Source of the DNA: Pseudomonadota bacterium
GTDB lineage: Bacteria; Pseudomonadota; Alphaproteobacteria; Acetobacterales; Acetobacteraceae
Length of the DNA stretch: 7,532 nucleotides
Direction: 5' to 3'
Assembly (NCBI GenBank): GCA_021815835.1
Contig: JAKAZN010000075.1
Coordinates: 1 to 7,532 of the forward strand
Below the pieces are notes generated by a model. That model had not been told where the DNA came from, made no database searches, and saw nothing but the letters and a program-made list of their open reading frames with translations. The number at the start of each line of letters is the position of its first letter. Within the stretch, counting starts at the first letter, position 1. This document shows, piece after piece, positions 1-4,036 of this stretch. Both the position numbers and the translations under genes were made by a program.

Positions 1-306
1 GGCCGACGCAGGGGAGTCCCTCGCTTGCGCTCATGCCGGCAGGACGGAAGGCGGTGGGCCGGCAGTGGGCCGAACGATCGGCTCGGTACGGCGGTGCGGA
101 AGAGCGCGATCGGGGGGATCGGGCGGTGCGGCAGGGCCGATGCGGTCGGCGGCGGCGCCGTCGGGGGCGGGCGAGTCAGGCGCGGGGAAGGGCCGCATGT
201 GCGGGGAGGTTTCCCGGTTCGGCGGGAGGCCGGTTGATCTGCGTCGCGGCGCAACCCGTCCCGGCCGTCGCGCAGTCGGACGCGGCGGGGTGGGCCGGGT
301 CACGGA

Positions 307-327
307 TCGGCGCTTCTTCGGCGCCGA
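307..327. other. Short perfect hairpin
   Basis: TCGGCGC (307-313) and GCGCCGA (321-327) are perfect reverse complements around the 7-base loop TTCTTCG. This gives a 7-bp GC-rich stem. No T-tract follows on either strand, so it does not look like an intrinsic terminator. Short GC-rich hairpins arise often by chance in DNA of this composition, so its significance is uncertain. Confidence 0.3.
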
Positions 328-365
328 CCGCTGCGCGGCGCGACCGCTTGGGAGCATCCTTGACT

Positions 366-402
366 AGACTTTCCGCTTTTCAGGCGGTGAGGCAGAAAGT
401 CT
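366..402. repeat. 8-bp perfect inverted repeat (possible operator or stem-loop)
   Basis: AGACTTTC (366-373) and GAAAGTCT (395-402) are perfect reverse complements separated by 21 bases. CGC/GCG inside the loop can form a small inner stem. The arms are moderately AT-rich, which stands out in this GC-rich DNA. TTGACT at 360-365 resembles a -35 box, but no acceptable -10 lies 16-18 bases downstream. The element may be a protein-binding site or part of a dispersed repeat; its function is unknown. Confidence 0.35.
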
Positions 403-463
403 CCACGCTGCGGTTTGGCGATCCGGCGGGGATTTCGACTCTGCGGCGGGCATGGGCGATATC

Positions 464-501
464 CCACTGGGCGATCGACGTCGCCGAAGATCGCCCGGTG
501 G
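464..501 (+). other. Strong 13-bp hairpin in the leader region
   Basis: Positions 464-476 pair with 489-501 over 13 bp around a 12-base loop (477-488). Twelve pairs are Watson-Crick and one (T468 with G497) is a G-U wobble. In a minus-strand transcript that wobble would become an A-C mismatch, so the fold is slightly better in + strand RNA. No T-tract follows, so it is not a typical Rho-independent terminator. It could be a structured RNA, a leader element of the downstream operon, or part of a dispersed intergenic repeat. Confidence 0.5.
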
Positions 502-528
502 CGTCGCGGACCGGAGCGGGCACCCAAC

Positions 529-580
529 CCTCCGTGCCCTCCGTGGCCCTCGCCTGCTTCCTCCGTGTTAAAAAAAGAAA
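529..580. repeat. CCTCCGTGN repeat block with A-tract
   Basis: CCTCCGTGC (529-537) and CCTCCGTGG (538-546) are directly adjacent, and CCTCCGTGT (560-568) follows after a 13-base degenerate spacer. A short A-rich tract with seven consecutive A residues (570-576) comes next. Read on the minus strand, this is a T-tract followed by repeated CACGGAGG units. From memory, similar ACGGAGG/ACAGAGG strings next to a T/A tract occur between genes in many unrelated bacteria, without an agreed function that I know of. The block lies about 130 bases upstream of the first gene and is not coding. Confidence 0.5.
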
Positions 581-648
581 GCTTGCCAACCGTCCGGACC
601 TCACACCAAGGCCCCTGCGCCCCCGGCCCCGTTCTCCGCCCGCGCTGA

Positions 649-676
649 TTGCCCGGTGGTTCCCCGCTGCTATGCT
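649..676 (+). promoter_or_regulatory. Putative sigma-70-type extended -10 promoter
   Basis: TTGCCC (649-654) matches the -35 consensus at four of six positions. After a 16-base spacer comes TATGCT (671-676), which matches the -10 consensus at four of six positions and is preceded by TG at 668-669, as in extended -10 promoters. Transcription would begin near 683, leaving a leader of about 30 bases with a purine-rich ribosome site before the dehydrogenase ATG at 713. It is the best-placed promoter candidate in the gap, but it rests on consensus matching by eye. Confidence 0.4.
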
Positions 677-702
677 GGCCTCGCCACGTCGCCACGACCT
701 CC

Positions 703-710
703 GGGGGAAA
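703..710 (+). promoter_or_regulatory. Ribosome binding site that decides the acyl-CoA dehydrogenase start
   Basis: GGGGGAAA at 703-710 lies immediately before the ATG at 713, with 5 bases between the G-run and the start codon. It supports this start over the earlier in-frame ATG at 656, whose extra residues do not resemble the family's N-terminus. Confidence 0.6.
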
Positions 711-712
711 CG

Positions 713-1870
713 ATGTCCGCCGCCTTCGCCTTCCCGCCCCCGCCGCCCTGTCCGGAGGCCGAGACGCTGCGCGCCGAACTGCGCGCCTTCCTCGGGACCG
801 CGCTTGCCGCCCGCAAGCCCCTGCAGCGCGCCGAAAGCTGGACCGGCCACGACACCGCGTTCTCCCGCGCGATGGGACGGCGCGGCTGGATCGGCATGAC
901 CTGGCCCAAGCGCTATGGCGGACAGGAACGCAGCCAGCTCGAACGCTACGTGGTGACCGAGGAGATGCTGGCCGCCGGCGCCCCGGTCGGCGCGCACTGG
1001 ATCGCCGACCGCCAGTCCGGCCCCGCGATCCTGCGCTACGGGACCGAGGCGCAGAAGCAATCCATCCTGCCGCGCATCGCCGCCGGCGAATGCTTCTTCT
1101 GCATCGGCATGAGCGAACCCGATACCGGCTCCGATCTGGCCTCCGTTCGCACCCGCGCGGTGCGGGACGGCGATCATTACATCGTCAACGGGACCAAGGT
1201 GTGGACCTCGCACGCCCATTTCTCCCATTACATGATCCTGTTCTGCCGCACCGGGACGGCGGAAAGGGACCAGCGCCATTCCGGGCTCAGCCAGTTCATC
1301 GTCGATCTGAACCATACGCCCGGCATAACGATCCGCCCGATCCTGGCGCTGACCGGGGAACATCATTTCAACGAGGTCGTGTTCCAGGACGCCCGCCTGC
1401 CCGTCGACTCGCTGCTCGGCCAGGAGGGCGACGGCTGGGCGCAGGTCACCGGGGAGCTTGCGTTCGAGCGCAGCGGCCCGGAACGATTCCTGTCCTCCTT
1501 CACCCTGCTGGTCGAACTGATCCGCGCCCTCGGCCCCGCGCCCAGCGAGGCCGCGCGCGTCGCGATCGGCCGGCTGGGCGCGCATCTGCTGACCTTGCGG
1601 GCCATGTCGCGCTCGGTCGCGGGGATGTTGCAGAACGGGGAGAACCCGGCCCTGGCCGCGGCGCTGGTGAAGGATCTCGGCGCGCTGGTGGAGCAGGAAA
1701 TCCCCGAGATCGCCCGCCAACTCGTCGCCGCCGAGCCGGACACCACGGCAACCAGCGATTTCGCCGCCGTGCTGGGCTACACCATCCTGCACGCGCCATC
1801 CTTCTCGCTGCGCGGCGGCACGCGGGAGATCCTGCGCGGGATCGTCGCCCGCGGCCTCGGCCTGCGCTGA
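713..1870 (+). CDS. Acyl-CoA dehydrogenase family flavoprotein
   Basis: The 385-residue product is full length for a soluble acyl-CoA dehydrogenase, which oxidises an acyl-CoA to the 2,3-enoyl-CoA using FAD and passes electrons to ETF. Visible landmarks are an N-terminal helical part ending in WPKRYGG (64-70), the family signature GMSEPDTGSD (132-141), the flavin-contacting VNGTKVWTS (158-166) of the middle beta domain, and the C-terminal GGTREILRGIVARGLGL (368-384). The position equivalent to the catalytic Glu of medium-chain enzymes (the E of YEGT) is Gly here (RGGT, 367-370). The sequence LAFER (249-253) instead offers Glu252, the placement I associate with isovaleryl-CoA dehydrogenase and FadE-type enzymes. 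The start at 713 follows a good ribosome site. The gene is first in a run with a crotonase-like gene 20 bases downstream and an aldolase. Substrate is unknown; family assignment is secure. Confidence 0.92.
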   Translation: MSAAFAFPPPPPCPEAETLRAELRAFLGTALAARKPLQRAESWTGHDTAFSRAMGRRGWIGMTWPKRYGGQERSQLERYVVTEEMLAAGAPVGAHWIADRQSGPAILRYGTEAQKQSILPRIAAGECFFCIGMSEPDTGSDLASVRTRAVRDGDHYIVNGTKVWTSHAHFSHYMILFCRTGTAERDQRHSGLSQFIVDLNHTPGITIRPILALTGEHHFNEVVFQDARLPVDSLLGQEGDGWAQVTGELAFERSGPERFLSSFTLLVELIRALGPAPSEAARVAIGRLGAHLLTLRAMSRSVAGMLQNGENPALAAALVKDLGALVEQEIPEIARQLVAAEPDTTATSDFAAVLGYTILHAPSFSLRGGTREILRGIVARGLGLR

Positions 1871-1890
1871 TTTCACATCGGAACCGACCC

Positions 1891-2691
1891 ATGACCGAAC
1901 ATGTGCTCCATCATCAGGACGGCGGCATCGTCACCCTGACCCTGAACGCGCCGGCGATGCGCAACCCGATCTCCGAACGCGGCATGGTCGATGCGATCGT
2001 GCACGCGCTGGAACGGATCGATGCCGATCCCACCGTGCGGGTGGCGATCCTGACCGGGGCGGGCAGCGCGTTCTCCTCCGGCGGCGATCTGCGCGCGATG
2101 CGCGACGCCGCGCCGGCCCGCGCCGAGGCTCCCGCCAAAACGCAAAGCTATTACCGCCACGGCATCCAGCGCATTCCGCTGGCGTTCGAGCGGATCAACG
2201 TCCCCATCATCGCCGCGGTCAACGGCCCGGCGATCGGCGCCGGCCTCGATCTTGCCTGCATGTGCGACATCCGCATCGCCGCCGAGAGCGCGCGCTTCGC
2301 CGAGAGCTTCGTCAAGGTGGGCATCATCGCCGGTGACGGCGGCGCCTGGCTGCTGCCGCGCCTGGTGGGCTTCTCCAAGGCCGCTGAGATGGCCTTCACC
2401 GGCGACCAGCTCAACGCGGCCGAGGCGCTGGCCTGCGGCCTGGTCTCGCGCGTCGTGCCGGATGCGGAACTGCTCCCGGCTGCGCGCGCGCTGGCGGAGC
2501 GCATCGCCGCGAACCCGTCGCACGCGGTGCGCATGACGAAGCGGCTGCTGCTGGAAGGCCGCAACGCGCGCATGGACACCTTGCTGGAAATGGCCGCGGC
2601 GATGCAGTCGCTGGTGCACGCGACCGCCGACCATCGCGAAGCGGTCGCCGCGTTCCTGGAAAAGCGCCCGCCCAGCTTCACCGGCGCCTGA
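1891..2691 (+). CDS. Enoyl-CoA hydratase/isomerase (crotonase) family protein
   Basis: This 266-residue protein has a full-length crotonase fold. It shows the oxyanion-hole segments SSGGDLRAM (62-70) and NGPAIGAGLDLA (111-122), then MCDIRIAAESARFAE (124-138), GDGGAWLLPRLVG (148-160) and a C-terminal helical part with KRLLLEGR (217-224). By motif alignment in my head to rat mitochondrial enoyl-CoA hydratase, the first catalytic Glu (Glu144) is Asp120 here and the second (Glu164) is Phe140. Classical syn-hydration is therefore doubtful. Asp149 in the GDGG motif sits near where other crotonase members carry catalytic acids. Plausible activities include isomerase, hydrolase, lyase or a modified hydratase. 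It begins 20 bases after the dehydrogenase stop, behind only a weak GGAA ribosome site, and is probably co-transcribed. A longer in-frame extension upstream is only the out-of-frame reading of the dehydrogenase gene. Confidence 0.9.
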   Translation: MTEHVLHHQDGGIVTLTLNAPAMRNPISERGMVDAIVHALERIDADPTVRVAILTGAGSAFSSGGDLRAMRDAAPARAEAPAKTQSYYRHGIQRIPLAFERINVPIIAAVNGPAIGAGLDLACMCDIRIAAESARFAESFVKVGIIAGDGGAWLLPRLVGFSKAAEMAFTGDQLNAAEALACGLVSRVVPDAELLPAARALAERIAANPSHAVRMTKRLLLEGRNARMDTLLEMAAAMQSLVHATADHREAVAAFLEKRPPSFTGA

Positions 2692-2720
2692 TCCCCCCGC
2701 CCCCAGAAAGCACCACCCCC

Positions 2721-2729
2721 AGGAAGAAG
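2721..2729 (+). promoter_or_regulatory. Ribosome binding site of the aldolase gene
   Basis: AGGAAGAAG at 2721-2729 lies in the 41-base gap after the crotonase gene. Its AGGA core is 8 bases from the ATG at 2733, which fixes that start. I see no terminator in this gap, in keeping with one transcript through the three metabolic genes. Confidence 0.6.
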
Positions 2730-2732
2730 CCC

Positions 2733-3527
2733 ATGCCCACACCCCAGGAAAACCACGCCGGCCGCAAGCTCGCCGCCGGGGAGCTCGTGCTCTGCATGGG
2801 GGTGAACCAGCTCCGCTCCCCCAACATCGCCATGATCGCCCAGGCCTGCGGGTTCGACGCGATCTATATCGATCTCGAACACAACCCCACCACGCTCGAA
2901 ACCGCCGCCGGCATCTGCGTCGCCGCGATCGGCCTCGGCGTCACGCCGATCGTGCGCATCCCCTCGCACGATCCGTATCAGGCCGCGCGCATCCTCGATT
3001 GCGGCGCTCAGGGCGTGATGATCCCGCACGTCAACAGCGCCGAGGAGGCGCGCGCCATGGTCGCCGCCTGCCGTTTCGCCCCGCTCGGCCATCGTTCCGC
3101 CGCGGGAACGGTGCCCGCGCTCGGCTATGCCGCGCTCCCACAGGCCGAGATCAACCGCCGGCTGAACGCGGAAACCCTGGTCATCGCGATGCTGGAAACC
3201 CCGCAAGCCATCGCCGCGGCCGACGCGATCGCCGCCGTCCCGGGGATCGACATGCTGCATATCGGCTCCACCGATCTCAGCACCGAGATGGGCATCGCCG
3301 GCGACTACAAGCACGACCGGATGCGCGCCGCCTATGAAGCCACCGCAAGCGCGGCAAAGGCCCACGGCAAGAGTTTCGGCGTCGGCGGCGTGCGCGAGGA
3401 TACCGCGTTCCAGGCCTGGCTCCTCGGCCTCGGGATGCGCTACCTCACCGGCGGATCGGATGTCGGCTACATCCTGAGCGCCGGGCGGGCCGACGTGCGC
3501 GCGATCCGCGCCATTCCGCTGGGGTGA
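2733..3527 (+). CDS. HpcH/HpaI-type metal-dependent aldolase
   Basis: The 264-residue product matches the usual length of class II pyruvate aldolases of the HpcH/HpaI family, which cleave or form 4-hydroxy-2-oxo acids (retro-aldol, releasing pyruvate or a related oxo acid). Key residues are in place by comparison with E. coli HpaI: His50 in DLEH (47-50) for the catalytic His, Arg75 in IVRIP (73-77) for the pyruvate-binding Arg, and Glu155 in MLETP (153-157) plus Asp181 in GSTDLSTEMG (178-187) as metal ligands. The 25-residue spacing of His to Arg also matches. The usual GP before the metal Asp loop is GS here. The true aldehyde partner cannot be read from sequence; HpaI-like, 2-keto-3-deoxy sugar acid and citramalyl/malyl-type reactions are all possible for the superfamily. 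It sits third in the dehydrogenase-crotonase-aldolase run, which suggests a shared catabolic route. Its TGA overlaps a GTG that could start tsaE. Confidence 0.9.
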   Translation: MPTPQENHAGRKLAAGELVLCMGVNQLRSPNIAMIAQACGFDAIYIDLEHNPTTLETAAGICVAAIGLGVTPIVRIPSHDPYQAARILDCGAQGVMIPHVNSAEEARAMVAACRFAPLGHRSAAGTVPALGYAALPQAEINRRLNAETLVIAMLETPQAIAAADAIAAVPGIDMLHIGSTDLSTEMGIAGDYKHDRMRAAYEATASAAKAHGKSFGVGGVREDTAFQAWLLGLGMRYLTGGSDVGYILSAGRADVRAIRAIPLG

Positions 3528-3549
3528 ATCGCGCGCGCGGCGCTGTCGC

Positions 3550-3580
3550 CGGCGGCGGTTTTCCGGCACATTCGCCGCCG
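3550..3580 (+). promoter_or_regulatory. Hairpin abutting the tsaE ATG
   Basis: CGGCGGCG (3550-3557) and CGCCGCCG (3573-3580) are perfect reverse complements around a 15-base loop, and the 3' arm ends at the base before the ATG at 3581. In mRNA this 8-bp GC stem could hide the initiation region. No purine-rich ribosome site is visible between 3565 and 3578. The stem may limit independent initiation and make tsaE depend on translation arriving from upstream. GC-rich chance pairing is the alternative. Confidence 0.35.
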
Positions 3581-4036
3581 ATGCCGCCCCGCCCCGCCCC
3601 GATTCTCCTCCCCGACCTCGCCGCGACCGAGGCGCTGGCCGCAACGCTCGCCAGCCGCGCCCGCCCAGGCGATGCGATCCTGCTGGAAGGCCCGCTCGGC
3701 GCCGGCAAGACCGCCTTCGCCCGCGCCTTCCTGCGCGCCGCCGCCGGCGATCCCGCGCTGGAGGTGCCAAGCCCCAGCTTCACCCTGGTCCAGGCCTACG
3801 ACACCAGCCTCGGCCCGATCCATCATTTCGACCTCTGGCGGCTGTCGGGGCCGGAGGCGCTGGCCGAGCTCGGCTGGGAGGACGCGCGCGACGGCATCGT
3901 CCTGGTCGAATGGCCCGACCGGCTCGGCGCGCTGCGCCCGGCGGACGCGCTCACCCTGACCCTGGCGCATGGCGACGGAGACGCCCGCCGCGCCGCGCTC
4001 TCCGGCTGGGACGACCGGCGCCAGGCCGCCGCATGA
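3581..4036 (+). CDS. tsaE: tRNA threonylcarbamoyladenosine biosynthesis ATPase TsaE
   Basis: TsaE is the small cytoplasmic P-loop ATPase that works with TsaB and TsaD to make t6A at position 37 of ANN-decoding tRNAs. With the ATG at 3581 the product is 151 residues, typical for the family. Landmarks are the Walker A motif GPLGAGKT (37-44), the family-typical PSPSFTLV (63-70), HHFDLWRL (81-88) and VEWPDRLG (109-116). A GTG at 3524, overlapping the aldolase stop as GTGA, would add 19 residues. That extension looks unconserved and Gly/Ala-rich, so I prefer the ATG, although no ribosome site precedes it and a hairpin abuts it. The stop overlaps the next start as ATGA (4033-4036), which indicates translational coupling with amgK-murU. 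Alphaproteobacterial genomes commonly have tsaE before the amgK/murU pair. Confidence 0.92.
   Translation: MPPRPAPILLPDLAATEALAATLASRARPGDAILLEGPLGAGKTAFARAFLRAAAGDPALEVPSPSFTLVQAYDTSLGPIHHFDLWRLSGPEALAELGWEDARDGIVLVEWPDRLGALRPADALTLTLAHGDGDARRAALSGWDDRRQAAA

Larger units (their letters stand above)
1..648. other. Long upstream region without a supportable gene
   Basis: I see no convincing coding region here. Open frames exist on both strands, but their translations are Arg/Pro/Gly-rich low-complexity strings with no recognisable motif, as expected from stop-poor GC-rich DNA. Positions 1-300 are strikingly G-rich on the + strand, with short imperfect direct repeats: an 11-mer GCGGTGGGCCG at 51-61 is followed directly by a one-mismatch copy at 62-72, GGCGGTGCGG occurs at 90-99 and 122-131, and GATCGGG occurs at 108-114 and 117-123. 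From about 500 onward the strand becomes C-rich. The structured elements between 307 and 580 are listed separately. The stretch may be a leader or divergent regulatory region, since a minus-strand gene could begin just outside the left edge, but nothing in the sequence proves this. Confidence 0.55.

Noticed and set aside
1..34. Possible minus-strand gene starting at an ATG at 34-32 and leaving the window leftward
   Set aside because: Only 11 codons are visible, no ribosome site precedes the ATG on that strand, and there is no recognisable peptide. It cannot be supported.
464..580. Rho-independent terminator made of the 464-501 hairpin and the A-tract at 570
   Set aside because: The A-tract is about 70 bases from the stem. 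On the minus strand, where it would read as T, it comes before the hairpin rather than after it.
31..899. Small open frames on both strands in the first 900 bases (for example 31-357 minus, 33-899 plus, 300-695 minus)
   Set aside because: The translations are Arg/Pro/Gly-rich, change frame freely across repeats and hairpins, and lack a start context or motifs.
380..1876. Long minus-strand open frame (498 codons) opposite the acyl-CoA dehydrogenase
   Set aside because: It is a shadow of stop-poor GC-rich coding DNA. It has Arg/Gly/Ala-rich sequence with no domain motif, and it runs across the non-coding leader and the promoter candidate.
649..1890. Apparent 414-codon N-terminal extension of the crotonase gene
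   Set aside because: It is the out-of-frame reading of the acyl-CoA dehydrogenase gene and is rich in Arg/Pro. The crotonase family begins cleanly at the ATG at 1891.
3910..4032. 41-codon upstream extension of the AmgK-MurU frame
   Set aside because: It lies inside tsaE in another frame and has no family resemblance. The ATG at 4033 gives the expected kinase N-terminus and the ATGA overlap.
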